From: an uncultured Oscillibacter sp.
Lineage (GTDB): Bacteria; Bacillota; Clostridia; Oscillospirales; Oscillospiraceae
Assembly: GCA_948435975.1 (NCBI GenBank)
Contig: CAOJHG010000036.1
Coordinates: forward strand, 1 to 10,417
DNA length: 10,417 bases
Reading direction: 5' to 3'
The translations under genes were made by a program, and so were the position numbers. Below the pieces are notes generated by a model that was not told where the DNA came from, made no database searches, and saw only the letters and a list, made by a program, of their open reading frames with translations. How positions within the stretch are numbered: the first letter of the stretch is position 1; each line of letters opens with the position of its first letter. This document shows positions 1-7,604 of the stretch, piece by piece.

Positions 1-85
1 CGAAGCCGCTGTCCTGTCCCGCCCTGGCTGCTGCCGCGGCCTGCTGAATCTGCGCCTGCTGAATTTGGCTGATGCGGTCAATCAT
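1..85 (-). CDS. Flagellar operon protein, TIGR02530-like (partial, N-terminus only)
   Basis: Only the first 28 codons lie in the window; the gene runs off the left edge. It starts at ATG (83-85), preceded by an AGGTGA ribosome binding site that contains the flgD stop codon, so the two genes are 11 bp apart and probably coupled. The visible peptide begins MIDRISQIQQAQIQQ, continues through an Ala-rich stretch and ends in DSGF. A short MI-x-RI start, a Gln-rich linker and then a Gly-Phe motif, located right after flgD, fit the small 'flagellar operon protein' family (TIGR02530) found between flgD and flgE in many Firmicutes. Its molecular role is not well established; it is usually treated as a hook-assembly accessory. 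The assignment rests mostly on position and N-terminal pattern. Confidence 0.65.
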   Translation of the reverse strand, partial: MIDRISQIQQAQIQQAAAAARAGQDSGF

Positions 86-96
86 CGCAAATCACC

Positions 97-798
97 TCAG
101 GTTGTCATATCCTCCGGCGCGCCGTTCTCGCCATTGTACTCCGGGGCTGCGCCGTTGTCTTCTCCACCGGTTCCTTCCGCTTTGTCGGCTTCCGTGCCGC
201 TGCCTTCGGTTTTGTCCGCGCCCTCTGTGCCCTCAGTCTTGTCGCCGTCCTCAGGCTTATCCGTGCCTTCGGTCTTGTCGTCGCCTTCGGGCTTATCCGT
301 GCCCTCGACCTTGTCTCCAGGCTCTACCTTGTCATTCGGGTCGCCGGTCTCAGCGTCCGCAGGCAGGCGGCCCACGGCCATGATTTCGCTGAGCTTATAA
401 TACTTGTCGTTGTCCAGGAAAATAACCTGTTCTCCGTTGTACTGGCCAGTGCCCATGACCTTGCCCACAAGCTCAATCGGCTTGCCGTTGCTGTCGTAGC
501 CGTCTACTACAGTGACTTCCTTCCCCACCAGGGAGGACGAATAGGACATAATAGAGGCGTCCGTCATATTTACCATAGACTGCACCATCTGCATTTGAAC
601 CATCTGATTCAGCATGTCGGAGGTGTCCATAGAATTGTCAATGCCCTGGTTCGTCAGCTCCGTCACCATCAAGGTGATGAAGTCTGTCATGTCCAGCTCC
701 AGCTTGTCTTTGGAGGAGGCCACCTTCTTCGCCAGGGTCGAATCTGCTGCAGTCGTATTCAGGATACCGGATACATCCATTCCCGAGAAATCTGCCAT
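97..798 (-). CDS. flgD: Flagellar hook cap (scaffolding) protein FlgD
   Basis: FlgD forms the temporary cap under which hook subunits (FlgE) polymerise; it is exported through the flagellar type III system. The 233-residue product has the conserved FlgD N-terminal region at about residues 35-80 (FITLMVTELTNQ, then DTSDMLNQMVQ) and the SLVGKEVTVVDG segment at about 89-100. The usual C-terminal Ig-like/Tudor part of proteobacterial FlgD is missing, as in the short Bacillus type. Instead, residues from about 150 to the end are acidic and repetitive, with eight DK[V/P/T/A]E units between residues 156 and 212. The ATG start is preceded by AGGAAGTGAG. It lies 24 bp after fliK and 11 bp before the next gene. 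Family call is firm from the N-terminal core and position; the tail is unusual. Confidence 0.93.
   Translation of the reverse strand: MADFSGMDVSGILNTTAADSTLAKKVASSKDKLELDMTDFITLMVTELTNQGIDNSMDTSDMLNQMVQMQMVQSMVNMTDASIMSYSSSLVGKEVTVVDGYDSNGKPIELVGKVMGTGQYNGEQVIFLDNDKYYKLSEIMAVGRLPADAETGDPNDKVEPGDKVEGTDKPEGDDKTEGTDKPEDGDKTEGTEGADKTEGSGTEADKAEGTGGEDNGAAPEYNGENGAPEDMTT
163..333 (-). repeat. Tandem repeat encoding the acidic FlgD tail
   Basis: This stretch of flgD encodes eight imperfect units of the form DK[V/P/T/A]EGT. The first six keep an exact 6-residue (18-bp) period (residues 156-191, bases 226-333); the last two have longer spacers. The DNA shows recurring 'cttgtc' and 'cttatccgtgcc' modules. 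The repeat stays in frame and is followed by a low-complexity Gly/Glu/Asn-rich end, so it probably forms a disordered, negatively charged extension. Copy number may vary between strains, because tandem repeats of this kind are prone to slippage; that is inference. Confidence 0.85.
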
Positions 799-822
799 AG
801 CATCTCACTTCCTTTCCAAGTG

Positions 823-1965
823 TCATACGCCGTCCAAAGGGATCAGCCCCAGGCGAAGCTGCTGAAGGAAATCCTCGCCGCTTACCGCCTGCCGCCGTTT
901 CTGCTCTTCCTGGCGGCCGTGACGCTGCTGCTGTTCCTCCTGGTCGTAGAGGTTCTGCTGCTGCTGGCCCTCCTGGTTCCGGGGGACCTCCACCTGAACC
1001 TCCTGCCGGGTCGTGCGGCTGAGCATCGCCTCCAGGCTGGACAGGTTCTTTTCCAGCAGGCCCTGCGTCCGGCTGCTCTCCGCGTGCATCTGCACCAGGA
1101 TGCTTCCGTCCTCCCGCCAGGTCATCTCGATCTTCACCTTACCCAGATTCTCCGGGGTCAGTTGGATCTCCACCTTGGTCTCGCCGTTCTGGAGCGCCTC
1201 CGTCAATTGGGGGATCACCTGCTTTTCCACAGGCGCTTCCGTCTCCTTTGCCGCGGGAGCCTCGCCGACCTTCACCGGCACGGCCTTCACGTCCTCGAAT
1301 ACGGGCGTCTCCATCGCGGAGGCTTCCTCCGGGGTCTCTCCGGCTTCATCCTCGCTCTGATTTTCGACGCCGCCCTGTTCCACCTTGATTTCAGCGTCCC
1401 AGTCCTTTGCCGCCTGCTCCAAAACCTCGTCAGGGTCCACTTGGGTCTCAACCTTCAGCTCCGAGTTCGTCTCCTGGGCGTTCTGGTCCTCCACCCACTG
1501 GGCCAGGACCTCTCCCGCCTCCTCAGACTCCGGCTGCATTCCAGCGCTTTCCGGCTGCATCCAGTGTACGATCCGGAACCCGTTGGCGTCGTCGAAGCCC
1601 ACCGGCACCAAGCCTTCCTCCCAATTGGGGTCAGACAGCACCTGGGGTGTCTCCTCCGCCAGATTCGCCAGCGCGGGATTGTTCTGCATCACAGCCATGG
1701 CGGCAAGCACCATTTGGCGTTCCAGCTCCTTCGGGTCCTGAACAGGCTGAACGGCCTCCGCTTCCTGAGGCTTTGCGACCTCGGTCTGCTGAGGCTGTTC
1801 CGTTCCGCTGACAGCGGCCGTATCATCACTGGGAGCACTGGTCTGCTTCTGGTCCATGAGGTCCTGGAAGCCGCCGGCCTCTCCATCCTTCTTCACGGAG
1901 GACTGCGCTGGCCGTTCCTGGGGCGTTTTCACAGAGGCCATCAGGGCATTGTTAATCAAATCCAT
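823..1965 (-). CDS. fliK: Flagellar hook-length control protein FliK
   Basis: FliK is the secreted ruler that measures hook length and switches the export gate from rod/hook to filament substrates. The product is 380 residues. The ATG at 1963-1965 is chosen over an upstream in-frame ATG (2052) because a perfect AAGGAGGTG lies just before it and the upstream choice would overlap fliJ. Residues 1-240 are long, low in hydrophobic content and acidic (Glu/Gln/Pro/Ala-rich), as expected of the ruler part, with a small duplication MQPESAGMQPES at about 136-147. The C-terminal Flg_hook domain spans about 246-330, with the core LTPENLGKVKIEM at 269-281. It is followed by a Gln/Arg-rich stretch (about 331-360) and a short conserved-looking end. 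It lies between fliJ and flgD, as in other Firmicutes. Confidence 0.93.
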   Translation of the reverse strand: MDLINNALMASVKTPQERPAQSSVKKDGEAGGFQDLMDQKQTSAPSDDTAAVSGTEQPQQTEVAKPQEAEAVQPVQDPKELERQMVLAAMAVMQNNPALANLAEETPQVLSDPNWEEGLVPVGFDDANGFRIVHWMQPESAGMQPESEEAGEVLAQWVEDQNAQETNSELKVETQVDPDEVLEQAAKDWDAEIKVEQGGVENQSEDEAGETPEEASAMETPVFEDVKAVPVKVGEAPAAKETEAPVEKQVIPQLTEALQNGETKVEIQLTPENLGKVKIEMTWREDGSILVQMHAESSRTQGLLEKNLSSLEAMLSRTTRQEVQVEVPRNQEGQQQQNLYDQEEQQQRHGRQEEQKRRQAVSGEDFLQQLRLGLIPLDGV

Positions 1966-2006
1966 TTCCGTTTTCACCTCCTTCTTCTCAAAATATCTAT
2001 TCCAAA

Positions 2007-2022
2007 CGACGGTTTCCCGCCG
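2007..2022 (-). other. GNRA-type hairpin in the fliJ-fliK gap
   Basis: On the minus-strand transcript the bases read CGGCGG-GAAA-CCGTCG, a 6-bp stem (one G-U pair) closed by a GAAA tetraloop. It lies in the 73-bp gap between the fliJ stop and the fliK start, 41 bases before the fliK ATG. No U-tract follows, so it is not an intrinsic terminator. It may act as an mRNA stability or processing element, but this is only inferred from the stem. Confidence 0.4.
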
Positions 2023-2038
2023 GTTCGGACAGTTTCGG

Positions 2039-2497
2039 TCAATCCGATGCACTGTTTGCGGCGTTGATACGGGCTGTGCTGACGAACTCCTCGATAAACA
2101 GCTCCTCGCTCTTCTCCACCGCCTTGTTATATGCGTCCAGTTTCTTCTCCTTCAGCTTCTCAATAGAAGAAGTGTCTTTCTTGGCCTCCACGACCTCTTC
2201 CCGCTTCTTCTCCTCTTGGGCCCGCAGCTTCTCCAGCCGTTTCGTCTCCCGCTGAATCTCCATTTCCGCAGCCCGCAGGCCGTTCTGATACATCAAAGCG
2301 TCCGTGATGGGGATTCCCTCTTCCGCCTGACGCCGGTACTCTTCATTGTATTCTTGATACTGCTGATATAGTCCGTCGATCAAGTCCTCCTGGGCATGTA
2401 CTTTTGCCAAAACAGCCGCGTGCTCTCCTTGGAGGGCCTCCAGTACCTGCTGCTTGTAGGCCAGTACAGTATCCAACGCAAATTTAAACTTCTTCAA
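2039..2497 (-). CDS. fliJ: Flagellar export chaperone/ATPase stalk protein FliJ
   Basis: FliJ is a small coiled-coil protein that sits in the centre of the FliI hexamer, helps recycle export chaperones and links the ATPase to the export gate protein FlhA. The 152-residue product begins MKKFKFALDTVLAYKQQ, the usual FliJ N-terminal pattern, and is almost wholly charged heptad-like helix with no globular or membrane segment, which fits the family in length and composition. The start codon is TTG (2495-2497), supported by AAAGGAAA about 8 bases upstream; no ATG or GTG is better placed. It lies 37 bp after fliI and before fliK, the standard order. Because FliJ sequences are poorly conserved, the call leans on gene order as well as the coiled-coil pattern. 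Confidence 0.9.
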   Translation of the reverse strand: MKKFKFALDTVLAYKQQVLEALQGEHAAVLAKVHAQEDLIDGLYQQYQEYNEEYRRQAEEGIPITDALMYQNGLRAAEMEIQRETKRLEKLRAQEEKKREEVVEAKKDTSSIEKLKEKKLDAYNKAVEKSEELFIEEFVSTARINAANSASD

Positions 2498-2534
2498 TGC
2501 CGTGATTTCCTTTCCCTCTCACAATATCGGTCAT

Positions 2535-3836
2535 CTATTTCAAAATGGCTTTCAGCTTTTCAATGCACTGCTCATAGCTGAACGCCTCATTGATATCCTG
2601 CATCAAAAATCCGTTTACTGCGTCAATTTTCGACAGCGCGTAGTCAAGGTTCCGGTTGCTTCCCGCCTTGTAAGCGCCGATAGCAACCAAGTCTGCATTT
2701 TTTTCATAAGTGCTCAAAATATCCCTCAAGCGGGAAGCCAGCTCCCGATGCTCCTTGGAGACGATCTCCACCATCAAACGGGAAATACTGGCGCTGACGT
2801 CGATAGCCGGGTAGTGGTTCCCATTGGCCAGGGCGCGGGACAGCACGATATGTCCATCCAAAATACCCCGGACGGTATCCGCAATGGGCTCGTTCGTATC
2901 GTCGCCTTCCACCAGGACCGTATACACGCCGGTGATAGACCCCCGGTTGAAATTTCCGCTCCGCTCCAGCAGCTTGGGCATTTCCGCGTACATGGAAGGC
3001 GTATATCCTCTGGAAACCGGAGGCTCGCCAATCGCAAGCCCAATCTCCCGCTGGGCCATCGCAAAACGGGTAAGAGAATCCATCATCAGCAGCACGTCAT
3101 AGCCCTGGTCCCGGAAATACTCCGCAATGCCTGTCGCCACACTGGGGCACTTCATCCGCAACATGGCCGGCTGATCGGAGGTCGCCACCACCAAAATGGA
3201 ACGGCGCATCCCCTCTTCTCCCAGGTCCTTCTGCACGAACTCCAAAACCTCGCGGCCACGCTCTCCCACCAGGGCAATGACGTTGATATCCGCCTTCACG
3301 TTTTTAGCGATCATTCCCATCAAGGTGGACTTGCCTACGCCGGAACCCGCAAAGATACCGATGCGCTGGCCCTTCCCAATGGTAATCATGCCATCAATGG
3401 CCTTTACGCCAAACTCCATCCGTTCCCGAATAGGGGGACGCTGGAGAGGGTTGATATGGGAACCGCTGACACAGTAGGGAGTGCCGCCTTCAAAGGGCGC
3501 TTTTCCATCAATAGGCTGTCCCATGGCGTTGATGATCCGGCCCCGCAGGAATTCACCCACCCGCAAGGTCAACTGCTGTCCGGTGTTCCGCACGAAGTTC
3601 CCGGCGGAAATCCCATTCATATCGGAATAGGGCATCAGGAGGATATGATCGTTTTTGAATCCGACCACCTCCGCCGTCACCTGCCCGCCGGACTCTCCGT
3701 TGTAAATGCGGCAGATGTCTCCCACGGCGGCCCGGCCTCCCGAAGCCTCAATGGACATTCCGACAATATTCTCAATTTTCCCTGTCAGGCTGTACGTTTC
3801 CGCATTGTAGACCTGACGAATCATCTGTCGGAACAT
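2535..3836 (-). CDS. fliI: Flagellum-specific ATPase FliI
   Basis: FliI is the F1-beta-like ATPase of the flagellar type III export apparatus; it forms a hexamer below the export gate and uses ATP to help unfold and feed substrates. The 433-residue product has the usual length. Walker A is GSGVGKST at residues 164-171, the catalytic-Glu region is GERGRE at 191-196, Walker B is DVLLMMDSLTRFA at 247-259, and the ATP synthase alpha/beta signature PAIDVSASIS is at 343-352. The N-terminal beta-barrel region comes before residue 100. All key ATPase residues look intact. The ATG start follows GGTGAGGAG and lies 14 bp after fliH, whose stop codon sits next to this site. Partners are FliH (stator/inhibitor) and FliJ (stalk), encoded on either side. 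Confidence 0.98.
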   Translation of the reverse strand: MFRQMIRQVYNAETYSLTGKIENIVGMSIEASGGRAAVGDICRIYNGESGGQVTAEVVGFKNDHILLMPYSDMNGISAGNFVRNTGQQLTLRVGEFLRGRIINAMGQPIDGKAPFEGGTPYCVSGSHINPLQRPPIRERMEFGVKAIDGMITIGKGQRIGIFAGSGVGKSTLMGMIAKNVKADINVIALVGERGREVLEFVQKDLGEEGMRRSILVVATSDQPAMLRMKCPSVATGIAEYFRDQGYDVLLMMDSLTRFAMAQREIGLAIGEPPVSRGYTPSMYAEMPKLLERSGNFNRGSITGVYTVLVEGDDTNEPIADTVRGILDGHIVLSRALANGNHYPAIDVSASISRLMVEIVSKEHRELASRLRDILSTYEKNADLVAIGAYKAGSNRNLDYALSKIDAVNGFLMQDINEAFSYEQCIEKLKAILK

Positions 3837-3850
3837 AGCCTCTCCTCACC

Positions 3851-4771
3851 TCAGGGCTTTACGCCTCCGCTGAAATTCAAGCCGCCGAAGTTAAAATTCC
3901 CATCCATCCCGCTGGCAGGCGCGTCCGACAGCAGGGTCCGGATATTGTTTAGCTGGGTAGCGGCGCTGGCGTCAATGATTTCATCCGGCATCTCGATAAT
4001 GCAGGTGCCCGCCTCGTCGTCCGCCATGGGGATAATCCGCACCCGGTCGGACAGAGAGGCCAGCGCCGCTGTGAGGGACGCCGGAACCTTCGTGAAATGT
4101 TTCGCGTCGCACTCCGCGATGTAAATGTGCGCCCATTCCCGCCGCTTCCGTTTATCCACCGCGGCTTGGATCATCTTCCCGATGACCTCCGAGCTGCTTT
4201 TCAGGCTGACGCACACCACCTTTTCAGCAATCGCAATCGCCAGGTCCCGCAGCTCCTCAATATTTTCGTCCATCTGCCGGTCCAGGGCCGCCCCTGCCCG
4301 CTCCATGAACTTCTCGATTTCCTTCGCCGCTTCCGCAGCCCACTTCTCCTGGACGGCCCGGTTTTCCTCCAGCGCCTGGGCCACGCCCTGCATGACGCCT
4401 TCCGCCCGGCCCGCTTCCAGTCCTTCTCTCCGCGCAGCGTCGTACAGTCCTTCCGCCTTCGCCGCCGCTTCCTGTTCCGCCTGCTCCAAAAGCGCCCCTG
4501 CCCGCTGCCGCGCATCCTTCAGGATCTCCTCGGCCTGCACCTGGGCAAAGCTCACCGGGTCCAGCTCCTCTTCAGGTTCCGGCTCCGGCGGAGGGACCTT
4601 TTCAGCCGCCTCCGCCAGCTCCGCCTGGAGGGCCGCCCCCATCGCCTCATCGAAAGAGGGGGGCTGTTCGCCGTCCAGCGCCTCCGGAGCGTCCGCAGTT
4701 AATTCCTCAGCGCTGGGGAATGCATAGGGTTCTGCCTTCGGGCGCAGAAAGGATTTCCAAATACTAGGCAA
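3851..4771 (-). CDS. fliH: Flagellar assembly protein FliH
   Basis: FliH dimers bind FliI and tether it to the rotor, acting like the peripheral stalk of V/F-type ATPases. The 306-residue product shows a Pro/Glu-rich N-terminal part (about 58-72), a long Ala/Glu helix, and a run of glycines spaced every four residues (G117, G121, G125, G129), the GxxxG repeat typical of FliH. Residues from about 165 to 280 match the FliH/V-ATPase subunit E-like C-terminal domain. The end (about 286-306) is Gly/Asn/Phe-rich. The start is TTG (4769-4771), overlapping the end of fliG by 8 bp and preceded by AAAGGA at good spacing; no ATG occurs before residue 44. The overlap suggests translational coupling with fliG. 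Confidence 0.92.
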   Translation of the reverse strand: MPSIWKSFLRPKAEPYAFPSAEELTADAPEALDGEQPPSFDEAMGAALQAELAEAAEKVPPPEPEPEEELDPVSFAQVQAEEILKDARQRAGALLEQAEQEAAAKAEGLYDAARREGLEAGRAEGVMQGVAQALEENRAVQEKWAAEAAKEIEKFMERAGAALDRQMDENIEELRDLAIAIAEKVVCVSLKSSSEVIGKMIQAAVDKRKRREWAHIYIAECDAKHFTKVPASLTAALASLSDRVRIIPMADDEAGTCIIEMPDEIIDASAATQLNNIRTLLSDAPASGMDGNFNFGGLNFSGGVKP

Positions 4772-5864
4772 TGATATCGTCCTTTCCAGACTTCAGGATG
4801 ATGATTTCACCCTTCTCCTCCAAACCGCGGATAATACCGACGATGCGCTGCTGTGCTTCCTCCACGTCCTTCATGCGGACATTGGAGGTGATCTCCAGGT
4901 CGTCCTTGATGTTCTGGGCCATACGGCTGGACATGTTGCTGAACAGCTTGTTGGCAACCTCCGCGTTTGCCGCCTTGAGGGACAGCACCAGGTCTCTGGG
5001 GTCGCAGTCCCGGACGAAGCGCTGCACGGACCGGTCGTCCATCGTAATGATATCCTCGAAGACGAACATGCGCTTGCGGATTTCCTCGGCCAGCTCCTTG
5101 TCGTGATCTTCCAAGCCGTCGAAGATGTTTTTCTCGCTGGTGCGGTCCAGGTTGTTCATCACATCGGCCACGTAGTCGATGCCGCCCACCTTGATGTTCG
5201 TGCTGGTCATGATGCTGGAGAACTTATGCTGCATCTCGTCCTGCACGATCTTGATGGCCATAGGAGACACGCTGTCGATCTTTGCGATGCTCTCCACCAC
5301 CTGAATCTGTTTCTGCTCCTCCAACTGGGAGACCACGCCCGCCGCCTTGTCCGCGTCCACGTAGCTGAGCACCAGGGCGATGGTCTGGGGCCGCTCGTTC
5401 TGGAGTGCCGACAGCAGGGATTTGACGTCCGCTTTGTCCAGGAAGGCGAAGTCCCGGTTCTTCAAGGACTTTGTCACCTTGCTCAGCAGGTCTGCCGCCG
5501 CCTGTTCGCCATAGGCTTTCTCCAGGACGGTCCGGGCATACTCCAAACCGCCCTCGGTTACGGCCTTGTTGGTCATGCACAACTGATAGAACTCGTTAAG
5601 GATATCCTCCGTTTGAGAGGAATCCAGGAAGCCCAGCCGCGCCACTTCCAGCGTCAGCATTTCCACATCCTCGGGTTCCATGTACTTGTATAAAAGGGAT
5701 GCTTTCTCCGCTCCCAAGGCAACGATTACCGCCGCCGCTTTCTGGGAACTGCTCAGGTCCAACTTCGGTTTTGCCTTCGCCGCCGGCTTGGAGGGCGCCG
5801 CATTCGCTGGTGCGCCACTTTTTGCGCCTGCCGCTGCCGGTTTTGCCGCTGCTGCCTCAGCCAT
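4764..5864 (-). CDS. fliG: Flagellar motor switch protein FliG
   Basis: FliG forms the upper rotor ring on the cytoplasmic face of the MS ring; its C-terminal domain meets the MotA stator and produces torque. The 366-residue product contains the three FliG domains: N-terminal about 36-130, middle with an ERPQ version of the EHPQ motif at 157-160, and the C-terminal domain with MFVFEDI at 266-272. The conserved acidic pair DD is at 276-277 with an Arg nine residues after the second position group (R285), as in the torque helix of other FliGs. Residues 1-34 form an extra Ala/Lys/Pro-rich extension before the usual start of the family. ATG follows GAGGAGGGG; it overlaps fliF by 8 bp and fliH by 8 bp, so the three are probably coupled. 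Confidence 0.97.
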   Translation of the reverse strand: MAEAAAAKPAAAGAKSGAPANAAPSKPAAKAKPKLDLSSSQKAAAVIVALGAEKASLLYKYMEPEDVEMLTLEVARLGFLDSSQTEDILNEFYQLCMTNKAVTEGGLEYARTVLEKAYGEQAAADLLSKVTKSLKNRDFAFLDKADVKSLLSALQNERPQTIALVLSYVDADKAAGVVSQLEEQKQIQVVESIAKIDSVSPMAIKIVQDEMQHKFSSIMTSTNIKVGGIDYVADVMNNLDRTSEKNIFDGLEDHDKELAEEIRKRMFVFEDIITMDDRSVQRFVRDCDPRDLVLSLKAANAEVANKLFSNMSSRMAQNIKDDLEITSNVRMKDVEEAQQRIVGIIRGLEEKGEIIILKSGKDDIIA

Positions 5865-7530
5865 TGTCGTCCCCTCCTCTCAGCCAGCCCTTGAGCATCT
5901 GGGCCGCGATTTCCGGGTTGTCGCTGGCGAACTGACGGATGTCCTTCCGGAGTTCCATACTGCGCTCTGTCTGGAGGTCCATCACGTCCACGCCCTCCGG
6001 ACTCTCGCCATTGAGTCCCGCCGCATCCAGCAGCGCGTCCACTGCGTTCTCTTCCGCAAGCCGCGCACGCTCTTCCTCTTCTCTCTTCTTCCGGCGCTTC
6101 CGGCGAATCAGCAGAATCACAACCAGAAGGATAATGAACAGCACCAGACCCGCGATTGCCGCAATCAGCATCCAAGGCTGAATCGTAATGCCGTCGTCAT
6201 TGCCGCCGTCAGCAGGTCCAAGCGTAGGATCGTAGAATTCCATGGAAACCACGGAAATTTTCCCCGTCAGGTCCTCCTCATTGGTAGCCTCGTCCCGCAC
6301 GCCGTAGATACCTGCTGCACGAGCGACCAACTGGCGGATCTCATCCAAATTCGGGGGCGTCGAAACCGCCCGGGAATTGATGGTCACCGCGATCGTGCAG
6401 TCCGTCATCTTTCCCGAGGGGTCCGTGATGTTCTTACGGCTGTAAGAGTTGGCATAGTCCGTCTGGCCGCTGCCCCCCAGCCCTGTTTCCGTGCCGTCAG
6501 GGTCCGCCAGGGCTTCTACGTTCTCCGGCAGGTCTGCGTTTGTCTCCGAGCCCACCAGTCCGCCTACGCCGCCGTCTCCGGGCCGCTCCACATAATATTG
6601 CCAGCTCTCCTTGTCCCGGATGCCCCGACCGTCAGTAGAGCCATCCTCCGCGTAGTCCGGCAGGTAGTAATCCATCCGCTCCTCATCGACGTTGCTGACC
6701 TCCACAGTGCAGTTTACGCCGACCCGAACATTATCGTCACCAAAGATAGGCATCAGGAGCTGCATGACCTCAGTGCGGATGCGGTTGGCCCACAGGTTCT
6801 CCAGCTCCAGCTTCAAGGTCGAGGCGTCGTTCCCGTCCAGATCGCCGAAAGAGGGGTAGGGATTGCCGTACTGGTCAACAATCTCCACCTCGCTAAACTC
6901 CAGCCCCTGGACCGCTTGACCCACCAAGCGCCGGATACCGTCGGCAAGCTCGCTGGTGACCTCCTTGCCGTCCTGCATAACCACCAGCACTGACGCGGTA
7001 GCATTCACTATATTATTGCTGTCCAGGATATAACTCCGGTCCTCGCCGGGCGTGATGGTCACAACGGCATCCTTCACGCCGTCCAGACAGCGGACCGTAG
7101 CCCCCATACGCTCCTGAAGGTCCATACGGAAGGCGTTGTTCCGCTCCGACTCCGTGGACAGGGCGCTGACCTGACTGGTATATGTAGAGTAGAAAAATCC
7201 CGACTGCCCGATATTCTCCATCAAAAGGCCCGCCTTCAGACTGGCCTCCTGACTCTTCGGCACCAGGATGGTATCGTCGTTTTCGATCTTATAGGTAGTC
7301 ACGCCCCGGTTCTGCAAAAACTGCAAAACAGCGGACGCCTCCTGATTGCTCACGCCGGTGACCAGGACCTCGTAATCCCTGCCCTGGGAGGCTATGACCG
7401 CCGCGGCCGCAACCAGCAAAATCACCAGCAAGACGGCAACTGCAATCAGGACCTTTTTCGGCAGCCCTTTCACGAAATTCTTTGCTTTCGTTCCGGCCGC
7501 CTTTGCCTTATCCTTTACTTTCTCAAGCAA
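5857..7530 (-). CDS. fliF: Flagellar MS-ring protein FliF
   Basis: FliF builds the MS ring in the cytoplasmic membrane, the base on which the rotor, export gate and rod assemble. The 557-residue product has a Lys-rich cytoplasmic N-terminus, a first membrane helix at about 27-48, the YscJ/FliF-type ring-building domains (about 50-225), the FliF C-terminal extracytoplasmic domain (about 255-440), a second membrane helix at about 452-474 followed by a very basic stop-transfer stretch (IRRKRRKKRE), and a C-terminal FliG-binding segment (LRKDIRQFASDNPEIAAQ, then a WL motif). Length is normal. The start is TTG (7528-7530), with AAGGAGGTGG upstream at correct spacing; no ATG is near. The stop overlaps the fliG start. 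Confidence 0.97.
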   Translation of the reverse strand: MLEKVKDKAKAAGTKAKNFVKGLPKKVLIAVAVLLVILLVAAAAVIASQGRDYEVLVTGVSNQEASAVLQFLQNRGVTTYKIENDDTILVPKSQEASLKAGLLMENIGQSGFFYSTYTSQVSALSTESERNNAFRMDLQERMGATVRCLDGVKDAVVTITPGEDRSYILDSNNIVNATASVLVVMQDGKEVTSELADGIRRLVGQAVQGLEFSEVEIVDQYGNPYPSFGDLDGNDASTLKLELENLWANRIRTEVMQLLMPIFGDDNVRVGVNCTVEVSNVDEERMDYYLPDYAEDGSTDGRGIRDKESWQYYVERPGDGGVGGLVGSETNADLPENVEALADPDGTETGLGGSGQTDYANSYSRKNITDPSGKMTDCTIAVTINSRAVSTPPNLDEIRQLVARAAGIYGVRDEATNEEDLTGKISVVSMEFYDPTLGPADGGNDDGITIQPWMLIAAIAGLVLFIILLVVILLIRRKRRKKREEEERARLAEENAVDALLDAAGLNGESPEGVDVMDLQTERSMELRKDIRQFASDNPEIAAQMLKGWLRGGDDNG

Positions 7531-7564
7531 CCGCCGCCACCTCCTTCTTCCCCAGATGTTTCAT
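7523..7564 (-). CDS. Possible 13-codon leader ORF overlapping the fliF start
   Basis: In the 74-bp gap between fliE and fliF there is an ATG at 7562-7564 preceded by GAGGGAAAG. It opens a 13-residue reading frame (MKHLGKKEVAAVA) that crosses the fliF ribosome binding site and ends at a TGA lying inside the second and third codons of fliF. Such an arrangement could couple or tune translation of the TTG-started fliF. Alternatively it is chance: the ribosome binding site is modest and the peptide is too short to test by composition. Confidence 0.2.
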   Translation of the reverse strand: MKHLGKKEVAAVA

Positions 7565-7604
7565 ACTTTCCCTCTATAAGCGGCAATTTTATGCGCATAA
7601 CCCC

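Noticed and set aside
595..2067. 490-codon plus-strand open frame
   Set aside because: It lies opposite flgD and fliK. Its translation is Leu/Arg/His-rich low-complexity sequence typical of the antisense of a GC-rich gene, and it has no ribosome binding site.
2502..4124. 540-codon plus-strand open frame
   Set aside because: It is the antisense shadow of fliI and part of fliH, which carry clear family motifs on the minus strand.
5680..6993. 437-codon plus-strand open frame
   Set aside because: It is opposite fliG and fliF; its composition is not protein-like and the minus-strand genes are unambiguous.
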